A stretch of DNA of 11,178 bases from a bacterium HR39 (GCA_002898955.1 BEIP01000009.1:1-11178), one strand, 5' to 3'. Shown: positions 1-8,412, counted from the stretch's first letter. Notes: generated from the sequence alone by a model not told the origin. Translations and numbers: made by a program.

Positions 1-480
1 GGGCGGCGTCGCCACCACCACGTGTCCCCGCTCGTCGACGACCGCGGCGCCCTCCGACCGCTGCCAGACGGCGGTGGGACGCCGCTCCCGGATTTCAACC
101 ATCAGGCGATCTGGCAGCAGACGCCGGACCTCCGCGTCATCGACCCAGGGCAGCGATTCCAGACGACGTTCGGCCTCGCCGAGATCAACCGAAAGTATAT
201 CCACCCCCTCGAGATCCGCAAGCGCCAGCCGCACCTCGCGCGGCTCCGTGCGCCGCAGGCCGCGGACCTCGATGGCGCCGACCGACAGGCCCAGGAGGCG
301 GGCGAGCGAACTGCCCTCGTGGCGGCCGGGCACCAGCGGGTCGGCACCCGGGGCGACCGCCGCACCGCCGAGCAGGGCCGGCACCACCAGGAGCGCGAGC
401 AGCCGCCGGCGGGCGGGACCCCGGCCGCCGGGGCGGGAGGGAGAGGCGGAGGGACGGGCGTTCGGCCTCACGGGTCGCAT
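1..480 (-). CDS. ftsQ: Cell division protein FtsQ, 3' end outside window
   Basis: Bitopic inner-membrane divisome protein; in the known system FtsQ joins FtsB and FtsL and controls septal synthesis by FtsW-FtsI. 160 residues are visible and the frame runs off the window at position 1. A short basic, proline- and arginine-rich cytoplasmic N-terminus (1-26) precedes one hydrophobic segment (about 27-43). The POTRA domain follows (about 68-136), with GAIEVRGLRRTEPREVRLAL, RRLESLPWVDDAEVRRLLPD and VEIRERRPTAVWQ. This is the expected FtsQ pattern. I chose ATG at 480, which has GGAG eight bases upstream and overlaps ddl by 13 bases. The GTG at 471, three codons later, would give the same GTGA overlap seen elsewhere but has no clear ribosome binding site. 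ftsA and ftsZ would be expected next. Confidence 0.92.
   Translation of the reverse strand, partial: MRPVRPNARPSASPSRPGGRGPARRRLLALLVVPALLGGAAVAPGADPLVPGRHEGSSLARLLGLSVGAIEVRGLRRTEPREVRLALADLEGVDILSVDLGEAERRLESLPWVDDAEVRRLLPDRLMVEIRERRPTAVWQRSEGAAVVDERGHVVVATPP
194..221 (-). promoter_or_regulatory. Candidate sigma70-like promoter inside ftsQ
   Basis: On the minus strand TTGCGG (216-221) is followed after 16 bases by TATACT (194-199), which matches the TATAAT box at five of six positions. It lies in a local AT-rich patch of an otherwise very GC-rich region and makes the ftsQ codons ATA and CTT, which are unusual here. It points towards the expected ftsA and ftsZ. The -35 match is weak, so this is only a candidate. 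Confidence 0.2.
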
Positions 481-1370
481 CGGGCCATCTCCACGAGGCG
501 CACCACCAGATCGCGGAAGGAGATGCCGCGGAAGGCGGCCTGTTCGGGCAGCAGCGAGGTGGGGGTCATGCCGGGCTGGGTGTTCACCTCCAGCAGCACG
601 AGGCCCTCCTCGCCGCGGCTCGGGTCCCAGCGCAGGTCCGCCCGGCTCACCCCGCGGCAGCCGAGGACGCGGTGGGCCGCGAGGGAGATCTCCAGCACGC
701 GCTCGTAGATGCGCTTCGGCAGGGGCGCGGGCAGCAGATGCCGGGAGCCGCCGGGCTCGTACTTGGCGCGCCAGTCGTAGAGGCCGCCCGAAGCCGGCAC
801 GATCTCGGTCACCGCCAGCGGTTCGTCGCCCAGCACCGCGCAGGTGAGCTCGTGGCCCGGCACGAAGCGCTCCACCAAAAGCTCCCTGCCTTCCGGCCAG
901 GTCTGCGGGTCGAGGGCGTCCCAGCTCTCCAGCAGGGTGACGCCGACACTCGAGCCCTCGTCCACGGGCTTCACCACGACGGGCGGCTCCAGCGGCCTCG
1001 TCCTCGTCATCTCCTCCACGGAGCACGTGCGCCCTTCCGCCACCGGCAGGCCCGCCGCCGCGAACAGCAGCCGGGCCGTGGGCTTGTGCATGGCGATCGC
1101 GGACGCCCGTACTCCCGAGTGGGTATACGGGATCCGCAGCAGATCGAGAAGCCCCTGAATGCGTCCGTCCTCGCCGAGGCGGCCGTGCAGGGCGTTGAAG
1201 GCGACGTCGGGCGCGAGCCGGCGCAGCACCACGTCCACGTCCCGGCCCACGTCCACCCGGCTCACGCGATATCCCGCCTCCTCCAGCGCGGCGGCACAGG
1301 CGCGGCCGGAGACCAGCGAGATCTCCCGCTCGGCCGACAGCCCGCCCATGAGCACCGCCACGTGCTTCAC
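468..1370 (-). CDS. ddl: D-alanine-D-alanine ligase (Ddl)
   Basis: Cytoplasmic ATP-grasp ligase that joins two D-alanines into the dipeptide used by MurF. 300 residues, typical. VAVLMGGLSAEREISLVSG (4-22) is the N-terminal substrate-binding motif, followed by NALHGRLGEDGRIQGLL (59-75) and YTHSGVRASAIAMHK (82-96). The ATP-grasp domain has VVVKPVDEGSSVGV (131-144). Metal-binding residues are in RADLRWD (243-249, Asp 245) and LLEVNTQPGMT (259-269, Glu 261 and Asn 263). The start is GTG at 1370, overlapping the murB stop as GTGA, with GGGAGG seven bases upstream. A longer start at 1424 is possible on paper but adds 18 residues that belong to the murB overlap and precede the conserved start. The stop at 468-470 lies inside the beginning of ftsQ. 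Confidence 0.97.
   Translation of the reverse strand: MKHVAVLMGGLSAEREISLVSGRACAAALEEAGYRVSRVDVGRDVDVVLRRLAPDVAFNALHGRLGEDGRIQGLLDLLRIPYTHSGVRASAIAMHKPTARLLFAAAGLPVAEGRTCSVEEMTRTRPLEPPVVVKPVDEGSSVGVTLLESWDALDPQTWPEGRELLVERFVPGHELTCAVLGDEPLAVTEIVPASGGLYDWRAKYEPGGSRHLLPAPLPKRIYERVLEISLAAHRVLGCRGVSRADLRWDPSRGEEGLVLLEVNTQPGMTPTSLLPEQAAFRGISFRDLVVRLVEMARCDP
489..492 (-). promoter_or_regulatory. Ribosome binding site of ftsQ
   Basis: GGAG on the minus strand, eight bases before the ATG at 480, inside the last codons of ddl. It favours ATG 480 over GTG 471 as the ftsQ start. Confidence 0.55.
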
Positions 1371-2272
1371 GCGACCGCCTCCCGCGCCGGCAAGCCGAGG
1401 CGCTCGATCTCCCACTCCAGCCACACGCCGCAGCGCTCGAACACCCGCCGGCGCACCTCCTCGCCCAGCTCCTCGAGCTCGGCGGCGCGCGCCCCGCCGA
1501 GGTTGATCAGGAAGTTGCAGTGCTTCTCCGAGACCATGGCGCGCCCGCGCACGAGCCCGCGGCAGCCGGCCCGGTCGACGAGTTCCCAGGCCTTCGCGCC
1601 CGGCGGGTTCTTGAAGGTGCTGCCGCCCGTCGCGACCTGCAGCGGCTGGCTGCGGGCGCGCGCTTCGCGGATCTCCTCCATGCGCGCGCGGATCCTGCGG
1701 GGATCGCCCGCTGCCAGGCGGAAGGCGGCCCGCACCACGATCCAGCCCGGCGGCAGCTCGCTGTGGCGATAGGAAAAGCCGAGCTCGTCGCGGGAGAGGC
1801 GGTGCAGCTCGCCCCGCGGGTCAAGGGCTTCGGCCCACAGCAGCCGGTCGGCCGTCTCGCCGCCGTAGCAGCCGGCGTTCATGCGCACCGCCCCGCCGAT
1901 GCTGCCGGGGATGCCCACCATGAACTCGAAGCCCGAAAGGCCGGCCTCGGCCGCGGCCAGCGCCACGCGGCGATCGCTCGCTCCGCCGCCCGCCACGACC
2001 ACGTCGTCTTCCACCCTCACCTCGGCGAGCGGGCCGGAAAGGCGCACCACCACGCCGTCGATGCCGCCATCGCGGACGAGAACGTTGGAGGCGAGGCCGA
2101 GCGGCAGGACGGGGAGCTCCGGGGGACGCGACCGCAGGAACTCGCGCAGGTCGTCGAGATCGGCCGGCACGAAGAGGAAGCGCGCCGGCCCGCCCACCCG
2201 CAGCCAGGTGCGGCGGGCGAGCTCCACGTCCCGTTCGATGCGCCCGCGCACGGGGGGGAGCACCTCCCTCAC
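1367..2272 (-). CDS. murB: UDP-N-acetylenolpyruvoylglucosamine reductase (MurB)
   Basis: Cytoplasmic FAD enzyme that reduces UDP-GlcNAc-enolpyruvate to UDP-MurNAc with NADPH. 301 residues, the length of the shorter (type II) MurBs. [12 protein letters not shown] (21-32) and [14 protein letters not shown] (57-70) form the FAD-binding region; [19 protein letters not shown] (116-134) is the central motif. The expected catalytic residues are present: Arg 169 in SYRHS, Ser 218 in GGSTFKNP (216-223), and Glu 288 in [19 protein letters not shown] (248-257) is typical. The start is GTG at 2272, overlapping the murC stop as GTGA, with GGAG only two bases away, so initiation is probably coupled. The frame is open upstream into murC shadow. 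GLASN replaces the common GxGSN. A MurB gene between murC and ddl is the usual alphaproteobacterial order. Confidence 0.96.
   Translation of the reverse strand: MREVLPPVRGRIERDVELARRTWLRVGGPARFLFVPADLDDLREFLRSRPPELPVLPLGLASNVLVRDGGIDGVVVRLSGPLAEVRVEDDVVVAGGGASDRRVALAAAEAGLSGFEFMVGIPGSIGGAVRMNAGCYGGETADRLLWAEALDPRGELHRLSRDELGFSYRHSELPPGWIVVRAAFRLAAGDPRRIRARMEEIREARARSQPLQVATGGSTFKNPPGAKAWELVDRAGCRGLVRGRAMVSEKHCNFLINLGGARAAELEELGEEVRRRVFERCGVWLEWEIERLGLPAREAVA
1378..1383 (-). promoter_or_regulatory. Ribosome binding site of ddl
   Basis: GGGAGG on the minus strand, seven bases before the GTG at 1370. It supports that start over the in-frame upstream start at 1424. Confidence 0.75.
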
Positions 2273-3693
2273 CGCTCCACCCCCGTCCCGCGCAGCGCCG
2301 CGAGCCGCGCCGGCAGCTCGCGCGCCCAGGCGGTGATGCTGCCGGCCCCGAGGCAGACCACCAGATCGCCGGCGCCGGCGAGGCGGTGGATCAGGGCCGG
2401 CAGCTCCTCCGGCTCCTCGATCACGTGCACCTCCCGCTGGCCGAAGGCCTCGAGGCCGCGGGCGAGCGCCCGGTGGTCGATGCCGGGGAGCGGCGCCTCG
2501 CCGGCCGGGTAGACGGGAGCCACCACCACCACGTCGGCATCGGTGCAGCAGCCGCAGAACTCCTCGAACAGCGCCGACAGGCGCGAATAGCGGTGGGGCT
2601 GGAGGACGGCGATCACCCGGCCGCGGGCGAGCTGGCGGGCGGTGGCGAGCGTCGCCCTGATCTCGGCGGGATGGTGGCCGTAGTCGTCCACCACGGTGAT
2701 GCCGTCCACGCGCCCGGTGAGGGTGAAGCGCCGCTGCACCCCGCCGAGGCCGGAAAGCGCGGCGCGCACCACCGCCGGGTCGATGCCGAGCTCGCGGGCT
2801 ATGGCGAAGGCCACGAGCGCATTCTGGACGTTGTGGCGGCCCGGAAGCGGCAGCACCACGTCCGGGATGTGCTCCTCGCGCCCGTCGCGATGGCGGACCA
2901 CCACGTCGAAGCGCTCCTTCAGGCCCTCGAGGCGCGGGGCGAGGGCGCGCACGTCGGCCTGGGCGTTGAAGCCGTAAGTGACGACCCGCCGGTTGACCAC
3001 CCTCGCGTGCAGCCGGCGCACGGTCGGGTGATCCGTGCACAGCACGGCGAAGCCGTAGAAGGGCAGGCGCTCGACGAATTCGAAGAAGGCCTCCTCGAGA
3101 CGTTCGGCGCTGCCCCAGTGGTCGAGGTGCTCGGGGTCGATGTTGGTGACCACGCCGACGGTCGCGGGCAGGCGCAGGAAGGTGCCGTCGCTCTCGTCCG
3201 CCTCCACCACCATCCACTCGCCCTCGCCGAGGCGCACGTTGCTGCCCCAGGCGTTGACGATGCCGCCGTTGACCACCGTGGGATCGAGGCCGGCCTGCTC
3301 GAACAGCGCGCCGACGATGGAGGTGGTGGTGGTCTTGCCGTGGGTGCCGGCCACCGCCACCGCCCAACGGAAGCGCATGAGCTCGCCCAGCATCTCGGCG
3401 CGGCGGATCACCGGGATGCGCCGGGCGCGCGCCGCCTCCAGCTCGGGATTGTCCGGCCGCACCGCCGAGGAGTGCACGACGAGCCCGGCCTCGCCGAGGT
3501 TCTCGGCCCGGTGGCCGATGTGGACGGTGATGCCCTTCTCGCGGAGCCTGCGCACATTGGCGTTCTCGGCCACGTCCGAGCCCTGCACCCGGTGACCGAG
3601 CTGATGCAAAAGCTCGGCGATGCCGCTCATGCCGATGCCGCCGATGCCGACGAGGTGGACGGGGCCGATGTCGACGGGAATGGCGCATCTCAC
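2269..3693 (-). CDS. murC: UDP-MurNAc:L-alanine ligase (MurC)
   Basis: Cytoplasmic ATP-dependent ligase that adds L-alanine to UDP-MurNAc, the first amino-acid step. 474 residues, usual length. The UDP-binding domain has [15 protein letters not shown] (13-27) and VQGSD (36-40). The ATPase domain has P-loop [10 protein letters not shown] (115-124), [10 protein letters not shown] (164-173), [12 protein letters not shown] (183-194) and [11 protein letters not shown] (285-295). The C-terminal domain has [10 protein letters not shown] (335-344) and LGAGSIT (448-454). The start is GTG at 3693, overlapping the murG stop as GTGA, with GGAG eight bases upstream. An ATG at 3688 is in another frame. The sequence is of the alphaproteobacterial type. 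If the murG TAG were real and unsuppressed, ribosomes would stop 279 bases before this start and coupling would be lost. Confidence 0.97.
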   Translation of the reverse strand: MRCAIPVDIGPVHLVGIGGIGMSGIAELLHQLGHRVQGSDVAENANVRRLREKGITVHIGHRAENLGEAGLVVHSSAVRPDNPELEAARARRIPVIRRAEMLGELMRFRWAVAVAGTHGKTTTTSIVGALFEQAGLDPTVVNGGIVNAWGSNVRLGEGEWMVVEADESDGTFLRLPATVGVVTNIDPEHLDHWGSAERLEEAFFEFVERLPFYGFAVLCTDHPTVRRLHARVVNRRVVTYGFNAQADVRALAPRLEGLKERFDVVVRHRDGREEHIPDVVLPLPGRHNVQNALVAFAIARELGIDPAVVRAALSGLGGVQRRFTLTGRVDGITVVDDYGHHPAEIRATLATARQLARGRVIAVLQPHRYSRLSALFEEFCGCCTDADVVVVAPVYPAGEAPLPGIDHRALARGLEAFGQREVHVIEEPEELPALIHRLAGAGDLVVCLGAGSITAWARELPARLAALRGTGVER

Positions 3694-4790
3694 GGCGTGG
3701 GCTCCGTGGCTAGGGACAGCAGGAGATCGGCGATGTCGGCCGCCGCGCGCGGCCGGGCGAAGGCGCGGGCCCCTTCGCGCATCGCCTTGAGGCGCACGGG
3801 ATCGCCGAGCAGGGCCGAAAGACGTCCGGCCAGCACCTCGGGGTCGAAGCGGTCCTGTTCCAGCACTTCCGCCGCCCCGGCGCGGGCGAGGCGCAGGGCG
3901 TTGGCGCGCTGGTGGGCATCCGCCGCGTAGGGATAGGGGACCAGGATCGCCGGCACGCCGGCCGCCGCGAGCTACGCGACGGTGGAGGCGCCGGCGCGGG
4001 TGAGGGCGAGATCGGCGGCGCAAAGCCGCCGGTCGAGGTCGGCGAAGAAGGGCCGCACTTCGGATTCGGCCACGAGCGGGGACACGGCCGCGCGCACCCC
4101 CTCGAGCTGCTCCTCCCGCACCTGCATCCACAGGACGATGCGCCGGCGCAGCTCTTCCGGCAGGAGCGCGAGCGCCGCCGGCACCACCTCGCCGAAGATG
4201 CGCGCGCCCTGACTGCCGCCGGTCACCAGAAGCCGCAGGCGGCCATCCGTACCGCGCTCTTCCGCCGCGGCCGCGGCGAAGCCGGGACGGACGGGATTGC
4301 CGGTCACCCGCACCCGGGCCGCGAGGCGTGGGGGGACGCGTTCGGTGTCGCAGAAGGAGAGGGCGAGGATGCGGGAAAAGCGCGCAGCCAGCCGGTTCGC
4401 GCGCCCCAGCACCGCGTTCTGTTCGTGCCGAAGCAGCGGAACGCGGCCCAGCACGCAGGCGGCCAGCGCCGGCACTGCCGCATAGCCGCCGAAGAGGCCC
4501 GCCGCGGCCGGACGGGTGCGCGCGAGCACGCCCGCAGCCTCGCCGGCGCCGGCCAGCAGGCGCACGGCGGCCCGCAGGGCGTGGAGGAGTCCGCCGGAGG
4601 GGCTCGCCGCCGCCACCTCGTGGACGGTGACGCCGGGAAGCTCGGGCGGCAGATAGCGGCGACCGCGGGCGTCGGTGAGCAGCACCACGGGGCGGCCGCG
4701 GGCGCGCAGCTCGTCGATCACGGCGAGCGCGGGGAAGACGTGTCCGCCGGTGCCGCCGGCCGCCACCAGCACGGGGCGCTCTCCGCTCAT
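3690..4790 (-). CDS. murG: Lipid II-forming GlcNAc transferase MurG, interrupted by an in-frame TAG at codon 273
   Basis: Peripheral inner-membrane GT28 glycosyltransferase that adds GlcNAc from UDP-GlcNAc to lipid I, forming lipid II. ATG at 4790 overlaps the ftsW stop (ATGA), with GGAGAG just upstream; TGA at 3690-3692 overlaps the murC start. Read through, it has 366 residues, normal length. The N-domain has [14 protein letters not shown] (10-23), FGGYAAVP (100-107), [14 protein letters not shown] (121-134) and GNPVRPG (164-170). The C-domain has TGGSQGA (190-196) and TRAGASTVA (264-272). Codon 273 is TAG, and the same frame then continues with [15 protein letters not shown]. The family has Glu here, the residue known from E. 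coli MurG (E269) to bind the UDP ribose. GAG to TAG needs one base change. As written, the product would stop at 272 residues and be inactive. A sequence error is the simplest explanation; see findings. Confidence 0.93.
3972..3974 (-). other. In-frame amber codon inside murG
   Basis: The plus strand reads CTA, so the minus strand reads TAG, between GCG (Ala 272) and CTC (Leu 274) of murG. The reading frame does not shift: conserved MurG sequence runs into it and out of it in the same frame. It is the only in-frame TAG in the ten genes. The next possible restart is a GTG at 3956, which has no recognisable ribosome binding site and would yield only an 88-residue fragment of the C-terminal domain. 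Confidence 0.95.
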
Positions 4791-5896
4791 GCGCTCTCCA
4801 GCCGCGCGTCGCGCCGCAGCAGGGCCAGCAGCATGCCGGTGCCCAGCGACAGCGCGAGGAGGGACGAGCCGCCGTAGCTCACGAAGGGCAGGGTCATGCC
4901 CTTGGTGGGCAGGATGGCGAGATTGACGCCCATGTTGACGAAGGCCTGGAGGCCGAGCTGGGCGAGCAGGCCGGTGCCGGCGAGCAGCACGGTGCGGTCG
5001 TGCGCCTCCAGAAGCCGCGAGAGCGCCCGCAGCACCACGAAGGCGAAGAGCCCCAGCACCGCGAGACAGGCGAGGATGCCGAACTCCTCGGCCATGGTGG
5101 CGAAGACGAAGTCGGAGTGCGCCTCGGGCAGGTAGTACTTGACCTCGCCGGCGCCGGGGCCGCGGCCGAACAGCCCGCCGGTGGAGATGGCCCGCAGCGC
5201 CGCCTCCACCTGGAAGGGTTCGGCGGCGGGGTCGAGGAAGGCGTCGATGCGCGCGCGCACGTGGTCGAACACGGCATAGGCCCCGGCGAGTCCGGCGAGA
5301 CCGCCGCCCGCCGCCAGCACGATCCACGGCCAGGGCAGGCCGGCGACGAAGAGCTGCACGCCGAAGGCGGCGAGCACGAGGGCGCTGGTGCCGAGGTCGG
5401 GCTGCAGGACGAGCAGGCCCACGAGCAGCGCCACCGGCAGCGCCGCGGCCGGCAGGCCGGCGAGGCCTTCGCGCCGCGCCAGCAAAAAGCCGCACACCAC
5501 CGCGAGCGCCGGCTTGGCGAACTCGGCCGGCTGCAGGTTGAAGCCGCCGAAGACCAGCCAGCGCCGCGCGCCCTTGATCTCGGCGCCCACCAGCAGGGTG
5601 CAGGCGACGAGCAGCAGGGTCGCCACCAGCAGGGGCGCGCAGAGGAGGAGCACGCCGCGCGGGCTTGCCATGGAGGCGACGATCAAAAGAGCGAGCCCGA
5701 GCGGCACGAAGAGGAGGTGCTTCTCGACGAAGTGGAGCTCGGAGAAGCCCACGCGGCTCGCCACGGGCGGGCTCGCGGCGAAGGCCATGACCACGCCGAA
5801 GACCGCGAGGACGGCGATGCAGGCGAGCAGCGTGCGGTCCACCGTCCACCACCAGCGTCCGAGCAGGCTGGGATCACCGCGCGGAATCGCGCTCAC
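4787..5896 (-). CDS. ftsW: Septal peptidoglycan glycosyltransferase FtsW (SEDS family)
   Basis: Polytopic inner-membrane SEDS protein that polymerises lipid II into glycan strands at the division septum, working with the class B PBP FtsI. 369 residues, about ten membrane segments. A cytoplasmic N-terminus (GRWWWTVDR, 13-21) leads into the first segment with AASPPVA (40-46). Family motifs: [21 protein letters not shown] (109-129), LQPDLGTS (164-171), [20 protein letters not shown] (244-263), whose Asp 262 matches the catalytic Asp of the family, and PFVSYGGSS (337-345). The start is GTG at 5896, overlapping the murD stop as GTGA, with a full GGAGGT six bases upstream. The frame stays open far upstream, but that part is murD shadow. 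The stop overlaps the murG ATG as ATGA. QPAE replaces the more usual QPSE, a minor change. Confidence 0.96.
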   Translation of the reverse strand: MSAIPRGDPSLLGRWWWTVDRTLLACIAVLAVFGVVMAFAASPPVASRVGFSELHFVEKHLLFVPLGLALLIVASMASPRGVLLLCAPLLVATLLLVACTLLVGAEIKGARRWLVFGGFNLQPAEFAKPALAVVCGFLLARREGLAGLPAAALPVALLVGLLVLQPDLGTSALVLAAFGVQLFVAGLPWPWIVLAAGGGLAGLAGAYAVFDHVRARIDAFLDPAAEPFQVEAALRAISTGGLFGRGPGAGEVKYYLPEAHSDFVFATMAEEFGILACLAVLGLFAFVVLRALSRLLEAHDRTVLLAGTGLLAQLGLQAFVNMGVNLAILPTKGMTLPFVSYGGSSLLALSLGTGMLLALLRRDARLESA

Positions 5897-7266
5897 GAGA
5901 CCACCTCCGTTCCGAGAGCGGCGACGAGTGCGACGAACACGCGCCCGCGGTGGGCGTAGTCGGTGAACTGGTCGAAGGAGGCGCAGGCCGGGGCGAGCAG
6001 CACCACCGGATCGGGCACGGGATCGGCGGCGGCCGCCGCTGCCGCTTCGCGCACCGCCACATCCAGCGTGCCGCACATCCGCACCGGCACGAGGTCGCGG
6101 AAGGTTTCGGCCAGCTCGGGCGCCGCCTCGCCGATGGCGTAGAGCGTCCGGATGCGCGGGGCGAAGGCGCGCAGTGTGCCGAAGCCGCCGGGCTTGGGCC
6201 GGCCGCCGGCGATCCAGTGGACGTGCTCGAAGCAGGCGAGGCTGCGCGCGGCCGAATCGGGATTGGTGGCCTTGCTGTCGTCGACGAAGATCACGCGGCC
6301 GATGCGGGCGATCTCGCGCATGCGGTGCGGCAGGCCGGGGAAGGTGGGAAGCGCCGCCGCGAGGGTGTCGGGATCCACCCCGAGACCCACGGCGGCGGCC
6401 GCGGCGAGGGCGGCGTTCTGGTGGTTGTGGGCGCCGCGCAGGGACCGGAGATGGCGCAGGTCGATTCCACCCGCCGGTCCCTGCGGCAGATGCAGCACGC
6501 CCTCCACCACCCGCACATCGGCCGGTGCGCCCGTCACCGACACCCGCACCACCCGCAGGCCGCGCCGGCGCAGCAGGGCGGCGAGGCCGGCGGAGTGCGG
6601 ATCGTCGACCCCGATCACGGCGCGGGTGTGGGGGCCGGCGTCGGCGAACAGCCGCAGCTTCGCCTCGAAATAGGCCTCCTCGCTGCCGTGGCGGTCGAGG
6701 TGGTCGGGCGCGAAGTTGGTCCACACCGCGACCTGCGGATGCAGACCCCTGCACAGCTCGAGCTGGAAACTGGAGAGCTCCGCGACCGCCACCGCCCCGG
6801 GGGGAAGCCGCGCGGCGAAGACCGGTGTGCCGATGTTGCCCACGGCCGCCGCCGGCCGGCCCGCCGCCTGCAGCAGATGGGCGATCAGCGCGGTGGTGGT
6901 GGACTTGCCGTTGGTCCCCGTCACCCCGACGAGGGGGCGGACCGGGTCGAGATCGCGCCAGAGCTGGACGTCGACGGTGACCGGCACGCCGGCTCCGCGC
7001 GCGGCGGCGATCACCGGATGCACCCGCACGCCGCCGGCCGGCACGCCGGGACTCGCGAGCAGCAGATCGAGGCGGGCCGCGGCGTCCGCCTCCTCCGCCA
7101 CGGTGAAGCCCGCCGCGCGGGCCGCCTCCCGCTTCTCCGGCAGGTCGTCGAACACCACCACCTGCGCACCGGCCGCGGCGAGGAAGGTCGCGGCCGCCTC
7201 GCCGCTCCTGGCGAAGCCGAGGATGCCGACACGGCGGAAGGGAAGGGTAAGCGGCAGCGGATCCAT
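5893..7266 (-). CDS. murD: UDP-MurNAc-L-alanine:D-glutamate ligase (MurD)
   Basis: Cytoplasmic ATP-dependent ligase that adds D-glutamate, the second stem-peptide residue. 457 residues, typical length. The N-terminal Rossmann-like UDP-binding domain has VGILGFARSGEAA (13-25). The central ATPase domain has P-loop VTGTNGKSTT (115-124, Lys 121), AELSSFQLE (162-170), NFAPDHLDRHG (184-194) and FEAKLRLF with the expected carbamylated Lys 203. GAHNHQNAALA (278-288) and VDDSKATNPDS (328-338), which includes the KxTN motif, mark the approach to and entry into the C-terminal domain. The start is ATG at 7266, seven bases after the mraY stop. I see no clear Shine-Dalgarno motif there, so translation probably depends on coupling to mraY. 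The stop overlaps the ftsW start as GTGA. Confidence 0.97.
   Translation of the reverse strand: MDPLPLTLPFRRVGILGFARSGEAAATFLAAAGAQVVVFDDLPEKREAARAAGFTVAEEADAAARLDLLLASPGVPAGGVRVHPVIAAARGAGVPVTVDVQLWRDLDPVRPLVGVTGTNGKSTTTALIAHLLQAAGRPAAAVGNIGTPVFAARLPPGAVAVAELSSFQLELCRGLHPQVAVWTNFAPDHLDRHGSEEAYFEAKLRLFADAGPHTRAVIGVDDPHSAGLAALLRRRGLRVVRVSVTGAPADVRVVEGVLHLPQGPAGGIDLRHLRSLRGAHNHQNAALAAAAAVGLGVDPDTLAAALPTFPGLPHRMREIARIGRVIFVDDSKATNPDSAARSLACFEHVHWIAGGRPKPGGFGTLRAFAPRIRTLYAIGEAAPELAETFRDLVPVRMCGTLDVAVREAAAAAAADPVPDPVVLLAPACASFDQFTDYAHRGRVFVALVAALGTEVVS
5903..5908 (-). promoter_or_regulatory. Ribosome binding site of ftsW
   Basis: GGAGGT on the minus strand, six bases before the GTG at 5896 and inside the end of murD. 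This is the strongest Shine-Dalgarno match in the window, and it fixes the ftsW start in a frame that is open much further upstream. Confidence 0.8.
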
Positions 7267-7273
7267 GGGACGT

Positions 7274-8407
7274 TCAGCGCAGCTTGAGGGTAGAGAGGCC
7301 GAAGAGCGCCAGCACAGCGGCGATGATCCAGAAGCGGATGACGATGGTCTCCTCCCGCCAGCCCTTCTTCTCGAAGTGGTGGTGGAGCGGGGCCATGCGG
7401 AAGACGCGCTTCCCGGTGAGCCTGAAGGAGGCGACCTGCACGATCACCGAGAGCGCCTCCAGCACGAACAGTCCGCCCACCATGGCCAGCACCAGCTCGT
7501 GCTTGGCGGCCACCGCCACGGCCCCGAGCGCGCCGCCGGTAGCGAGCGAGCCGGTATCGCCCATGAACACGGCGGCCGGCGGGGCGTTGTACCAGAGAAA
7601 GCCCATCATCGCCCCCACCATGGCGCCGCAGAACACCGCGAGCTCGCCGGTGCCCGGCACGTGGGGGATGCCGAGATAGCGGGCGAAGACGGCGTTGCCG
7701 GCGAGATAGGCCACCAGCGCGAAGGAGCCGGCGGCGATGCCCACGGGCACGCTCGCCAGCCCGTCGAGGCCGTCGGTGAGGTTCACGGCGTTGGCCGCAC
7801 CCACGATCACGAAGGCGCCGAACAGCGGGAAGAGCGGGCCCAGCGGGATGAGCACGTCCTTGAAGAAGGGCACGGTCAGCGAGGTGCCGAGCGGATCCGG
7901 CAGGAGCCGGCCGAGGATCCAGGCGGCCACGATCGCCACCAGACACTCGACGCCGAACTTGAGCCGGCCGGGGATGCCCTCGAAACGGTAGTCGTAGTCC
8001 TGCGGACGGCGCCGCAGCAGCTTGGCGAGATCGTCGGCGAGACCGACGAGACCGAAGACCAGGGTGACGGCCAGCACCACCCACACGAAGGGATTGCGCA
8101 GGTCCACCCACAGCAGGGTGGATGTGACGAGGGTGGCGAGCACCAGCAGCCCGCCCATGGTGGGGGTGTAGCGCTTGAGGAGCGCGCGCGGATCGGCCTC
8201 GCCGGCCAGCGCCGCGAGGGTGGCGGGATCGGGCGGATGGGCGGAGCCGTTCTGCATCCAGCGCAGCCAGCGGATGAGCGGCGGGCCGAAGACGAAGCTC
8301 AGGAAGAAGGCCGTCATCACCGCTCCGCCGGTGCGGAAGGTGAGGTAGCGGAAGACGTTGAAGGGAAAGAACCAGTCGGAGAGGGGAACCAGCAGATGGT
8401 AGAGCAC
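7274..8407 (-). CDS. mraY: Phospho-MurNAc-pentapeptide transferase (MraY)
   Basis: Integral inner-membrane enzyme that moves phospho-MurNAc-pentapeptide from UDP to undecaprenyl phosphate, giving lipid I. 377 residues with about ten hydrophobic segments. [13 protein letters not shown] (16-28) is the family N-terminus. The active-site features are the Mg-binding Asp pair DD at 125-126, [12 protein letters not shown] (206-217), MGDTGS (282-287) and [11 protein letters not shown] (340-350). The start is GTG at 8407, giving [11 protein letters not shown], matching the usual MLYxLL opening, with GGAGG ten bases upstream. It differs from MraYs I know in the first cytoplasmic loop (about 51-82): the usual QPIRxDGPxxHxxKxGTPTMGG is replaced by a longer, unlike sequence ending KRYTPTMGG, and DDY is DDL. 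The frame and codon use look normal throughout. Five bases follow murF and seven precede murD. Confidence 0.96.
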   Translation of the reverse strand: MLYHLLVPLSDWFFPFNVFRYLTFRTGGAVMTAFFLSFVFGPPLIRWLRWMQNGSAHPPDPATLAALAGEADPRALLKRYTPTMGGLLVLATLVTSTLLWVDLRNPFVWVVLAVTLVFGLVGLADDLAKLLRRRPQDYDYRFEGIPGRLKFGVECLVAIVAAWILGRLLPDPLGTSLTVPFFKDVLIPLGPLFPLFGAFVIVGAANAVNLTDGLDGLASVPVGIAAGSFALVAYLAGNAVFARYLGIPHVPGTGELAVFCGAMVGAMMGFLWYNAPPAAVFMGDTGSLATGGALGAVAVAAKHELVLAMVGGLFVLEALSVIVQVASFRLTGKRVFRMAPLHHHFEKKGWREETIVIRFWIIAAVLALFGLSTLKLR

Positions 8408-8412
8408 GGACT

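Noticed and set aside
1371..1424. A longer Ddl starting at 1424
   Set aside because: The extra 18 residues lie within the coding end of murB, are Gly/Arg-rich and have no family match, while the GTG at 1370 has a good ribosome binding site and begins right at the conserved N-terminus.
2252..2258. A run of seven Gs near the start of murB as a possible frameshift site
   Set aside because: The frame is intact across it, giving a normal MurB N-terminus, and the length is normal, so there is no sign of an indel.
2386..3930. A 514-residue open frame on the plus strand, opposite murC and murG
   Set aside because: It is the complement of well-recognised genes, is rich in His, Gly, Ala and Arg, has no family motif, and is explained by high GC removing stop codons.
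3690..3956. A separate small gene made of the 88 residues after the murG amber codon
   Set aside because: The sequence is simply the C-terminal part of MurG in the same frame. The GTG at 3956 is an ordinary Val codon of the family and has no Shine-Dalgarno motif.
3972..3974. A pyrrolysine or programmed readthrough codon in murG
   Set aside because: The site is a substrate-binding Glu, where pyrrolysine would be unexpected, and I recognise no readthrough signal after TAG. Suppression is kept only as a testable alternative.
3956..3990. A frameshift as the cause of the murG interruption
   Set aside because: Conserved sequence on both sides of the TAG is in the same frame and the spacing matches the family, so only a base substitution is needed.
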